NCBI GenBank assembly: GCA_021802425.1
Contig: JAJZXJ010000001.1
Location: forward strand, 139,789-203,788
Source: Acidulodesulfobacterium sp021802425
Lineage (GTDB): Bacteria; SZUA-79; Acidulodesulfobacterales; Acidulodesulfobacteraceae
DNA length: 64,000 nucleotides
Direction: 5' to 3'
The notes beneath the pieces are model-generated. The model saw only the letters and a list, made by a program, of their open reading frames with translations. It searched no databases and was not told the origin of the DNA. Each line of letters starts with the position of its first letter. Position 1 is the first letter of the stretch. Below are positions 17,867 to 25,674 of this stretch, one piece after another. A program made the position numbers and the translations under genes.

Positions 17867-18565
17867 TTAATCTCTTCTTTGGCCGAACAGATTTAAAAGC
17901 ATTAAAAAAAGGTTAATAAAGTCTAAATATAAAGTTAAAGCACCCATAACGGTTTCCTTTCTTTCATCGAAAGAACCGCTTAAATATAGCTGTTTAAGTT
18001 TTTGCATATCGTAGGCGGTTAAACCTAAAAATATAACAACTCCAAGTATCGATATAACATACATTAACATGGAACTATGAAGGAAAAAATTTACGAACAT
18101 TGCGATTATAATTGCAAATAATCCCACCATCATAAAGTTGCCCATTTCGGTTAAGTCTCTTTTGGTAGTATAACCTAAAAACGCCAGCAAGCCGAATGAT
18201 GCGGCCGTAATAAAAAACACCTCGCCTACAGATTGATTTGTGTAAACCAAGAAAATAAAAGAAAATGTAATGCCGGTTAAGGCGGAATATAATAAAAATA
18301 TTGCCTCGCTAACGGCGGCGGGAAGCTTGTTTATTCCAAACGATAATCCTAATACGGCGGCAAGTTGAAGTCCGATTAATAAATAAAACACTAAAACATG
18401 GGTATAAAGATAAAGGACTACGGGCTTGTCCATCGCAATAAGGTAAGAAATTACGCCTGTTATTGCAAGCCCTGAAGTCATCCATGTAAAAACGCCCCTG
18501 AAAAAATCGGACAAGCCTTCGGCCGTGTTTTCCCGCGTTCCCGTAATATCGTAATTGTAATTCAT
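17867..18565 (-). CDS. Bax inhibitor-1/YccA family membrane protein
   Basis: A 232-aa protein with about seven transmembrane helices. It carries the BI-1/YbhL-YccA pattern: 'GVFTWMTSGLAITGVISYLIA' near the N-terminus, 'ALTGITFSFIFLVYT', 'VVIFLGLTAYDMQKLKQLY' and the final 'GALTLYLDFINLFLMLLNLFGQRRD'. Bacterial members are implicated in membrane protein quality control and ion (Ca2+) leak. The physiological role here is not defined by neighbours. Confidence 0.92.
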   Translation of the reverse strand: MNYNYDITGTRENTAEGLSDFFRGVFTWMTSGLAITGVISYLIAMDKPVVLYLYTHVLVFYLLIGLQLAAVLGLSFGINKLPAAVSEAIFLLYSALTGITFSFIFLVYTNQSVGEVFFITAASFGLLAFLGYTTKRDLTEMGNFMMVGLFAIIIAMFVNFFLHSSMLMYVISILGVVIFLGLTAYDMQKLKQLYLSGSFDERKETVMGALTLYLDFINLFLMLLNLFGQRRD

Positions 18566-18681
18566 TTATTTTCTTTCCCCTTATTTATTTTATATGGTTA
18601 TTTTTCGCGCATTTTTGCTTAAAACGGCTTAGTGAATATTGTAAAATAAAAATGCGTCAAAATCAAGAAAATTTAATGTCT

Positions 18682-18842
18682 TTAATCTTGCAATAGAGAG
18701 TTTATTTTCTGGATTCCTGCTTACGCAGGAATGACGATGCAGAAATTTAACTTTTAATCCAACGGGTGTCATTCCCGCGTAAGCGGGAATCCAGTGTTTA
18801 CATATAAAAGAAACATCTAAATATTTTCTATTGCAGGATTAA
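18682..18842. mobile_element. MITE-like palindromic element, about 160 bp
   Basis: Terminal inverted repeats TTAATCTTGCAATAGA (18682-18697) and its near-complement at 18827-18842 match at 15 of 16 positions. Inside are two inverted copies of a 27-bp palindromic unit (18709-18735 and 18768-18794; CTGGATTCC...GGAATGAC). The two copies differ at two positions that compensate each other within the hairpin. There is no coding capacity. A third copy of the core unit is at 25228-25253. The layout suggests a non-autonomous mobile element or REP-type family. It fills most of the 382-bp spacer between the BI-1 gene and the K+ channel gene. Confidence 0.65.
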
Positions 18843-18895
18843 GGAATGCCATGCCGGCGGCCGGTCGGAAATGAAACTCGTTATGTGGTATAATA

Positions 18896-18904
18896 AATTA
18901 ATAC
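18896..18904 (+). promoter_or_regulatory. Extended -10 promoter of the K+ channel gene
   Basis: TGGTATAAT lies 43 bp upstream of the channel start. No recognisable -35. Confidence 0.45.
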
Positions 18905-18947
18905 AGATTAACTTTTTAAATTTAAAGAAGGGTCCGGGTTTACAAGA

Positions 18948-19940
18948 ATGTTTAATGTCCTTTTAAATTTTTTTCATAAATTTAATATAATAACCTCAAA
19001 ACATAAATCCGACATCTTACGGATTCTTTTTATACTTGTAATTATTCTTTTAGCATTCGCATATCTTTTTAGTTACTATGAAAAGATTTCGTTTTTTAAA
19101 TCCTTTTATTGGGCAGTTACCACTGCAACAACGGTAGGTTACGGAGATGTAACGCCGACGAATAATGCAGGCAGGGTTATTGCCATGGGGCTTATGATTG
19201 CGGGGATTGGCACTTTAGGACTGTTTTTAGCCACAATTTCGTCGATTATGTTTGATTTTAAAATCGGGAGGATATTTGGAACAATGGAAAGCCACTTTTT
19301 TAAAAATCATGTAGTAATTCTGGGGTACAGCGATTTAATTAAAACCTCATTAGACGGTATATTAAAAGAAGGCGAGAATGTAACACTGGTTGCAGAGATT
19401 GAAAAAGCCCCTACGGATAATACTAATTTAGTATTTATTAAAGGGAATATTACCGATGAAAATATTATAAAAAAAGCAAACCTTAAAAGTGCAAAGATAT
19501 GTATTATTTCCGATGAAGACGATTCAAAATCGTTAATAGCAGGGGTAGCGGTCAGGGCCGATGCCGGCTATAAAGATTTATATATAATTGCCCTGATTCA
19601 TAAAAAAGAAATTGCAAAGGCATTAAAAGAAATAGGCGTAAACGAGGTGTTCGCATCCGGTTCATTTTCAAGTAAAGTCCTTACAAAGTCTATTAAATTT
19701 AGGGGCGCTTCTAAGTTCTTCGACCAGCTTTTGGATGAAAATTTTAAAGAAGGATTATTAGAAAGAACCGTCCCGAAAGATATTGCAGGCAAAGGCTTTT
19801 ATGAAGCCATAAAATATTTTAAGGAAAAAAAGGGTGAAATAATCGTGGGGATAAAAAGAGAAAATAATATAATAATTAACCCTGACAGCGCTTTTAGCCT
19901 TAAAATAGATGATAAAATTATTTTAATAGGTAAAAAATAA
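18948..19940 (+). CDS. Potassium channel with RCK (TrkA-N/TrkA-C) domains
   Basis: A 330-aa protein. Two transmembrane helices (about 25-45 and 80-103) flank a pore loop with selectivity filter TVGYGD ('TTATTVGYGDVTP'). The N-terminal RCK/TrkA-N Rossmann domain follows ('HVVILGYSDLIKTSL', 'LVAEIE', 'GNITDENIIKKANL'), and then a TrkA-C-like domain (about 240-330). The architecture is that of the ligand-gated MthK/Kch-type K+ channels. The first Rossmann glycine motif is 'GYSDLI' rather than GxGxxG, so nucleotide preference is uncertain. Confidence 0.92.
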   Translation: MFNVLLNFFHKFNIITSKHKSDILRILFILVIILLAFAYLFSYYEKISFFKSFYWAVTTATTVGYGDVTPTNNAGRVIAMGLMIAGIGTLGLFLATISSIMFDFKIGRIFGTMESHFFKNHVVILGYSDLIKTSLDGILKEGENVTLVAEIEKAPTDNTNLVFIKGNITDENIIKKANLKSAKICIISDEDDSKSLIAGVAVRADAGYKDLYIIALIHKKEIAKALKEIGVNEVFASGSFSSKVLTKSIKFRGASKFFDQLLDENFKEGLLERTVPKDIAGKGFYEAIKYFKEKKGEIIVGIKRENNIIINPDSAFSLKIDDKIILIGKK

Positions 19941-20046
19941 AAAACTTTCGTTTCGTTTATTTTCAGTTTACATAATGTTCCTTATGGGACACAATGTTTA
20001 TTTTACGATAGGCGGCTTATTATACAAACCCCAATTATTTGTCCAT

Positions 20047-22455
20047 TCATACGAGCCAGTTATCAATTTCGAAGTTTTTATCGGGAACTATTGCCTCAAA
20101 ATAACCGTTGACGGGAAAACGCTCTATTTCCTCGAGAAGATTGTTTTTATAAGTTAGAGTTACATAAAAATCGATTGGATTAAGCGGACTTACATTAAGA
20201 ACCGAAATTGGGACCGACATCTCGAGAATGTTTTTAAAAACTGCCTTTATTCCATGTTTTTGTTCCTGTAATAACTTATCGCTATTGTTATAGGTATCAT
20301 CAAGCGTCCTTGCCGATACCGATAAAGCCGCCTCCGAATCTTTTTTATAAAATTCCAGATTTATTCCAAACTTTGCAGGATTTATAAATTCTATTTTTAA
20401 TATCTTATCCTGTAAATCCAAATCTTCCTTTTTTAAGAAATCGAATCTCATAAAAAAAGTAGTTTCATTAAATCCGTAAAAAAGTTTTCTTATAAATCTA
20501 TCCGTATGGGCCATTGCCTTTCCTGCCAAAACACTCGGAAAATAAACTGCGCTCCCGAGCCACTCGAAATAATTGCCTATAAAGCCGTCTATTTTTGGAT
20601 TTATAAAAGATACCATATCCAATCTCGGCCTGATTACCCTCTTTTCTTCGATTATAGGTATATAATAATCATCGGGGGGATTATCGTTTAAAAACTTATA
20701 AACATTTATAAGGTGTGTTCTGTACAACAGGTCGTATTCTTCATCTATTCCCGATGTCCTGTCTTCTCCGTACCACCAGTTATAATCGCTGCCCTCGGCG
20801 ATATAAATTTGCTCCCATGCCATCCTTAAACCCCTGTCGTCAAATATTTTGTCCTGCTTTTGCTTCGGGTCATGTCTCTGCGCATATAATTTCGACTTAT
20901 CAACCAGATAATCTCTTGTTTTTGATAATAAATCCCATGATTTATTATCTTCGTTATCCCCTATCCATATTCTAAAGTTATGATTGATCCATGACCCCGG
21001 GTAAATGGTCGGGATGTTGTAAACTTTGGAGAAATCGAAATCTTGCGGGGATTTCCATTTGACATCCGGAAATTCGCGAATCTTATTGCCGGCATTGCCG
21101 TTGTTTTCATTTGAAGCATCCGTGGTATTTAACGCTTTTTCCAGTTTTTCTAAATACCCGCTTACCGTCATGGTATTTATTATTTGAGCGTTTTCTTCGT
21201 TTGACAGCCCCTCGTAAAGATAGTTAAAAAAGTCATAACCGTTATTTTTATAATATTCCCATGCATTTTCACCGTCTAATATTATCGGAATAACTGCTGA
21301 ACCATTTTCATTATAATTTTGAAGACTTATTGCTATATTCTTAATGTTATTTATTAAGTCATTGGCAGCTGCTTTGGGTTCATAGCTTGAGTATTTAAAC
21401 CCAATCAAGTCTGAAAGCCCCTTATCCCTAAAAAACATATATAAATATCCGTTATCTCTTTTAACCGCGTACGGCCTGTAAAGCAGCTTCCTGTTATTAA
21501 AATCGGCAAAGTTAAGTCCTACGGAGTTTGAAAGTATCTCTTCATCGGTTGCTATCCACTTTACATTATTGTCTATAAAAAGCCTTAAGGTTTTCTCGCC
21601 GACGCTTCCTTCGGACGGCCACATTCCCCCTACTTTATAATTTAATTTTTCGCTAAAGTAATTTATTGCGCTTTTAATCTGATAATCGGCATCTTCAGGG
21701 TGTCTGAACGGCTGCGGAAGTTTTAAATTTCCATGGAAGCCCGCAATACCGGTATCGCATAACAGGGGTAATATAGGGTGATAATAAGGGCTTGCGGAAA
21801 GTTCGATTTGGCCTTTGCCTGCGAGTTCCGTTAATAAAGGAAATATCCTGCTTAATATTTCCGGTATCTTTTCATTTATTAATTTATCCCTTTCGGGTTC
21901 CGTAAAGTTTTTATCCTTATTTTTAAGTCCGGTAAGAAATTCATCCGAATTTATCGAAACGGGGTCTATCCACAGCATATTAAACAAAATGATTATATCT
22001 ATATAATCCTGAGAGCTAAATAATTCTATTTTTTCTTCATCGCCAAGGGTTCCTCGTGCGCATGCATCTTTTAATGTATAATAAAGCCGCTTAAATCTTT
22101 TGCTTTTTTCTAAAAAGTTATTGCTCGATGAGCAAGCCGGAAAAAATTTTTCTATAATAAATAGTTTATCTTCTTCGGATAATTCGTATAATTTTTTGTT
22201 TGATATATTTAAGAATCTCTCTTTTTCGAGCACATCCTTATAACCTTTATCATATTCATCCAATTGACTGATTAATGAAGGGGAATAATTAAATGTGGCG
22301 TGAACTTTTGGAAAATTTTTTAGGACAGCCCCCATAAAATAATAGTCTTTGGTTGCATGAAGCCTTGCCCACGGCATCAGTATCTCGCCGGTAAAATTAT
22401 CTTTATAATAAGGCTGGTGAAAATGCCATAAAAATAATACATTTATAGGGTTCAT
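20047..22455 (-). CDS. Glycoside hydrolase family 57 (amylopullulanase/alpha-amylase type)
   Basis: An 802-aa cytoplasmic enzyme with no signal peptide. It has GH57 conserved regions: 'LWHFHQPYY' at the N-terminus, 'GQIELSASPYYHPILPLL', 'GGMWPSEGSV' carrying the likely catalytic Glu, and 'PIILDGENAWEYY' carrying the likely acid Asp. A C-terminal beta-rich portion of about 200 aa contains 'YFEWLGSAVYFP'. It probably cleaves alpha-1,4/1,6-glucan and pairs logically with GlgA at 10 kb. Its exact specificity cannot be assigned. Confidence 0.88.
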   Translation of the reverse strand: MNPINVLFLWHFHQPYYKDNFTGEILMPWARLHATKDYYFMGAVLKNFPKVHATFNYSPSLISQLDEYDKGYKDVLEKERFLNISNKKLYELSEEDKLFIIEKFFPACSSSNNFLEKSKRFKRLYYTLKDACARGTLGDEEKIELFSSQDYIDIIILFNMLWIDPVSINSDEFLTGLKNKDKNFTEPERDKLINEKIPEILSRIFPLLTELAGKGQIELSASPYYHPILPLLCDTGIAGFHGNLKLPQPFRHPEDADYQIKSAINYFSEKLNYKVGGMWPSEGSVGEKTLRLFIDNNVKWIATDEEILSNSVGLNFADFNNRKLLYRPYAVKRDNGYLYMFFRDKGLSDLIGFKYSSYEPKAAANDLINNIKNIAISLQNYNENGSAVIPIILDGENAWEYYKNNGYDFFNYLYEGLSNEENAQIINTMTVSGYLEKLEKALNTTDASNENNGNAGNKIREFPDVKWKSPQDFDFSKVYNIPTIYPGSWINHNFRIWIGDNEDNKSWDLLSKTRDYLVDKSKLYAQRHDPKQKQDKIFDDRGLRMAWEQIYIAEGSDYNWWYGEDRTSGIDEEYDLLYRTHLINVYKFLNDNPPDDYYIPIIEEKRVIRPRLDMVSFINPKIDGFIGNYFEWLGSAVYFPSVLAGKAMAHTDRFIRKLFYGFNETTFFMRFDFLKKEDLDLQDKILKIEFINPAKFGINLEFYKKDSEAALSVSARTLDDTYNNSDKLLQEQKHGIKAVFKNILEMSVPISVLNVSPLNPIDFYVTLTYKNNLLEEIERFPVNGYFEAIVPDKNFEIDNWLV

Positions 22456-22465
22456 CTATTATATT

Positions 22466-23101
22466 TTATGAGTTGAGTTGAATAAGATTTTCTATGTATC
22501 CCCTATCCTCGGTTATGGCATCGTTTGTCAGCATTGTTTTATAAATTGCCACAGCCTTTTGAGGCTCTTTGATTTGAGTATAAAGAGATGCTTCCTCCAG
22601 CAGGGCATATTCCTGTAATTTAATATTATTAACCTTCGCCATATTGGAAAGATAAGTTATAGTATTATCGTAATTTTTTTGAAGCATGGAGATAGTGGCC
22701 ATGTTGCTGTAAGCTAAATAGGATAGATTATTTGAATCAGGTTTAGGATAAATTTTAGTGTATTCGGTCAGATAAGATATTGCCCTTTTAAGGTTTCCGA
22801 TTCTCATATAACTAAGTCCCAGATAAAACTTAGAAATCTTATATGCGTGCGTTCCGTTATATTTATTTTTAAGTCTTTTAAAGTAGGAAACAGACCTGAT
22901 AAGAACTTTTTGATTTTTACCGTTAAAAGACATGTAAAGCCTTACGCCTTTCCATAGTAATTTATTGGCGTTCTCATTTCTTTTGTAATTATAATATCTG
23001 AAACCGAATATCCCTCCCACTATTAAGACTATGATTACAAGACCTGTTATAAGCAATAGTTTGTTTCTAACAAAAAAGCCCTCGAAATCTATTCCATCCA
23101 T
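22466..23101 (-). CDS. Membrane-anchored tetratricopeptide-like protein (YfgM-like)
   Basis: A 211-aa protein. A cytoplasmic N-terminus precedes one transmembrane helix ('LLLITGLVIIVLIVGGIFGF', about 15-35). Helical TPR-like repeats follow ('KFYLGLSYMRIGNLKRAISYL', 'AYSNMATISMLQKNYDNTITYL', 'LLEEASLYTQIKEPQKAVAIY'). The layout resembles YfgM-type periplasmic scaffold proteins. The gene is 10 bp upstream of the GH57 gene on the same strand, but no shared function is evident. Confidence 0.7.
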   Translation of the reverse strand: MDGIDFEGFFVRNKLLLITGLVIIVLIVGGIFGFRYYNYKRNENANKLLWKGVRLYMSFNGKNQKVLIRSVSYFKRLKNKYNGTHAYKISKFYLGLSYMRIGNLKRAISYLTEYTKIYPKPDSNNLSYLAYSNMATISMLQKNYDNTITYLSNMAKVNNIKLQEYALLEEASLYTQIKEPQKAVAIYKTMLTNDAITEDRGYIENLIQLNS

Positions 23102-23146
23102 AATAAAACCTTTTAACCCCTTTTTATTAAATAAATTAATTAGCCG

Positions 23147-23812
23147 TTATATTTTATATTTTTTTAACAAAGTCATTGCATTTTCTTTTAATTTGTCGAG
23201 TTCTTCTTTAGTTAATCCCGCTCCCAGTCCGACATTATTATATTTTGTTTCGTCCAAAATATCCGAAGGCGAATGGGCATCGCTCGAGATAATAAGTCCC
23301 GCCCCCAACCTTTTAGCTATATTGCTAATATGCCCGTTTGCGAGACAGTGCCCCTTTCTATACGAAAGTTCTAAATAAATGCCGTTTTTCTTTGCCAGTT
23401 TTACCTCATCTTCCGTAATTAAACCGGGATGAGACAGTATATCGATATCTTCATTTAGCGCCGCTAAATTTGTTCCTTTTTCCACAGGCTCGCTGAGTGT
23501 TTCACCGTGAACGACAACAACCTGCGCGCCGGATTTTCTTGCAAGATTAACGGCGTCTTTTATAAGCGCGGGCGGAACATGGGTTATCTCTACGCCCGGC
23601 AGAACCCTGAATTTATTATTATTCCAGTATAGCGAATTTATTTTTTCACAAATCTTTTTAATATTCGATAAATTAAGCTCTATATTAGAAAAATCGGCAT
23701 GGTCGGTAATTGCAAGAGCGTATGCCCCTGAATATATAGCCCTTCTAATTAACTCGGCAGGGATGAGTTCCCCGTCCGAGAAAATGGTGTGCGTATGAAA
23801 ATCCGCTATCAT
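23147..23812 (-). CDS. PHP-domain metal-dependent phosphoesterase
   Basis: A 221-aa protein with the PHP metal-site motifs: 'DFHTHTIFSDG' at the N-terminus, 'ALAITDHAD', 'LPGVEITHV', 'VVVHGE', 'DILSHPG' and the C-terminal 'IISSDAHSP'. The short single-domain form resembles the histidinol-phosphatase/YcdX group. The substrate is not determinable. It is separated by 8 bp from miaB upstream and probably shares its transcript. Confidence 0.85.
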   Translation of the reverse strand: MIADFHTHTIFSDGELIPAELIRRAIYSGAYALAITDHADFSNIELNLSNIKKICEKINSLYWNNNKFRVLPGVEITHVPPALIKDAVNLARKSGAQVVVVHGETLSEPVEKGTNLAALNEDIDILSHPGLITEDEVKLAKKNGIYLELSYRKGHCLANGHISNIAKRLGAGLIISSDAHSPSDILDETKYNNVGLGAGLTKEELDKLKENAMTLLKKYKI

Positions 23813-23820
23813 TATTTTAT

Positions 23821-25224
23821 TTAAATAACCTCTCCGTAAAGCCTGTTATTTTCAATATATGTAATATCCGCAATTCTCTTGTCCCCTATCCGTAAATTTT
23901 TATATTTGTCTTTATTAACGATATAGACCGTTCTATCGTTTAACCCTTCTCCTTTAAATAATATGCCGTTTTTAAATTCGACCGGATTTTTTTCTTTATC
24001 CACGGCCGTAATTGTAACATTAAGCCGTTTTCCTCTTAAACTATTTAAAATAGAACTAAAAACCTTTTTTTGCTTTTCAAAAACCATTTCAAGCCTTTCT
24101 TTTTTTTCCTCCAATGAGATATCGTCTTTAAATTCTAAAGCTTTAGTAAAGGGTCTCGGAGAATATTTAAATCCGAAAAGAAAATCAAACCCTGCCGCAT
24201 CTATAAGGGAAAGCGTCATATTAAAGTCTTCTTTAGTTTCCGTTGGAAAACCGACTATTATATCGGTGGAGAAGGCGGCATCAGGGCATTTTTTTCTAAG
24301 TTTTTCTATAAGATTTAAATAATCCCGCCTGATATAACCCCTGTTCATAGCGGAAAGTATTCTATCCGAACCCGATTGAACCGGGAGATGAATGCTTTTT
24401 GAAATCTTATCGTTTGAAGCAATCAATTCTATTAATTTATCATTAAAATCCTTAGGATGGGATGTTAAAAATTTTATCTTTTTAATGCCGTCTATTTTTG
24501 TCAGCGACTCAAGCATATAAGAAAAATCTTTTTTATCGTCTTCGGGAGATAAATAAGAGTTCACATTTTGACCTAAAAGAAGAAGTTCTCTTACCCCTTT
24601 GTCCGCATATCTTTTTGCGCTGCTATATATTATTTCAAAAGGTATCGACCTTTCTTTTCCTCTTACAAACGGGACTATGCAATAGGAACAAAAATTGTTG
24701 CACCCCTCGATAATCTTGATTGTTGCGAACCCGCTATCTACCTTTTTATTATAAAAATATTCTTCGACTAAATTAAAATTTTGATAGTCGTCTTTCGTTT
24801 CTTTTGTTATTGCCCCTGTCCTTTTACCTATGCCGTCATTATAATTATAATTCTTTTTAAAATTATCGGCAAGAATCTCCGGAATGGATAATATTTCGTC
24901 GGGGGAAAAACAATAATCTACTGGTATATCGACATTATTAACTTTAATCCCTTTTTCTTTTTTTAATTTAATCTGTTTTGCAAAACAGCCTGTAAGGACT
25001 ATTTTTTTATCGCCTTTTAATCTGCCAATCTCCGAGACAATCTTATGGTCGGCATTTTCTCTGACGCTGCAGGTATTAAGAATAACAATGTCGGCATCCC
25101 TAAGAGAGCCTGCTTTATCGAACCCGTTTTTTAAAAAACCGTCTTCGATTAAGCCAGAGTCATGAAAATTCATCTGGCAGCCGTAAGTTTTTATAAAAAT
25201 CCTATTTTTTTTAACACCTTCCAT
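23821..25224 (-). CDS. miaB: tRNA-2-methylthio-N6-isopentenyladenosine methylthiotransferase MiaB
   Basis: A 467-aa radical SAM methylthiotransferase. The N-terminal UPF0004 domain has three cluster cysteines ('YGCQMN', 'NTCSVRE', 'TGCFAKQ'). The radical SAM core has 'CNNFCSYCIVPFVRGKERS', and a C-terminal TRAM-type beta domain ends the protein. 'YGCQMN' separates MiaB from MtaB and RimO. It modifies A37 of tRNAs reading UNN codons. The start codon is only 3 bp from a palindromic repeat (25228-25253) and no Shine-Dalgarno is visible, which is unusual. Confidence 0.94.
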   Translation of the reverse strand: MEGVKKNRIFIKTYGCQMNFHDSGLIEDGFLKNGFDKAGSLRDADIVILNTCSVRENADHKIVSEIGRLKGDKKIVLTGCFAKQIKLKKEKGIKVNNVDIPVDYCFSPDEILSIPEILADNFKKNYNYNDGIGKRTGAITKETKDDYQNFNLVEEYFYNKKVDSGFATIKIIEGCNNFCSYCIVPFVRGKERSIPFEIIYSSAKRYADKGVRELLLLGQNVNSYLSPEDDKKDFSYMLESLTKIDGIKKIKFLTSHPKDFNDKLIELIASNDKISKSIHLPVQSGSDRILSAMNRGYIRRDYLNLIEKLRKKCPDAAFSTDIIVGFPTETKEDFNMTLSLIDAAGFDFLFGFKYSPRPFTKALEFKDDISLEEKKERLEMVFEKQKKVFSSILNSLRGKRLNVTITAVDKEKNPVEFKNGILFKGEGLNDRTVYIVNKDKYKNLRIGDKRIADITYIENNRLYGEVI

Positions 25225-25227
25225 AAA

Positions 25228-25253
25228 GTCATTCCCGCCTACGCGAGAATCTA
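25228..25253. repeat. Solo copy of the 27-bp palindromic repeat, upstream of miaB
   Basis: GTCATTCCCGCCTACGCGAG followed by AATC matches the core unit of the MITE-like element at 18768-18794, with about five differences. It lies within the 5' leader of miaB and could fold into a hairpin directly before the start codon. Confidence 0.65.
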
Positions 25254-25298
25254 TATAATAAATTTTTATATTCCATATTTTGATTTTTTTTAAGAGGG

Positions 25299-25583
25299 CT
25301 AATCATTCTCCTTAATAAGGTTGTTTTTATAAATCTTGCTCATCTTAAAAAAAGGGGCTAATTTGTTTTGAACTCCGATACTTTCTCCTGTTTTTGGGTT
25401 TCTCCCCGTATATGAATCGTACTCCTTGACGCTAAAGCTCCCGAAACCCCTGATTTCGACCCTTTTTTTCTGGACTAAACCCTCTTTTATCGTATCGAGT
25501 ATTGTATTTACAACAGCCCCTGATATTTTAACGGAGATATTATTTTCTTTTGCAAACTTTTCAATAAATTCAGCTTTATTCAT
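25299..25583 (-). CDS. HU/IHF-family DNA-binding protein
   Basis: A 94-aa protein with the full HU/IHF pattern: 'MNKAEFIEKFAKENNISVKISGAVVNTILDTI' (helical dimerisation part), 'KRVEIRGFGSFSVKEYDSYTGRNPKTGE' (beta arm with the RNPKTGE signature) and a short C-terminal helix. It bends or coats DNA as a dimer. The residues around the arm do not allow a clear choice between IHF-alpha and HU. Confidence 0.93.
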   Translation of the reverse strand: MNKAEFIEKFAKENNISVKISGAVVNTILDTIKEGLVQKKRVEIRGFGSFSVKEYDSYTGRNPKTGESIGVQNKLAPFFKMSKIYKNNLIKEND

Positions 25584-25674
25584 AAAAACCTCACTAAAAT
25601 TATCCGGTTAAATTATTATATGATTACATAAGATTATGTTTTTAGCCAAGGGTTTTCTAAGAAGTTTCAGTCTA

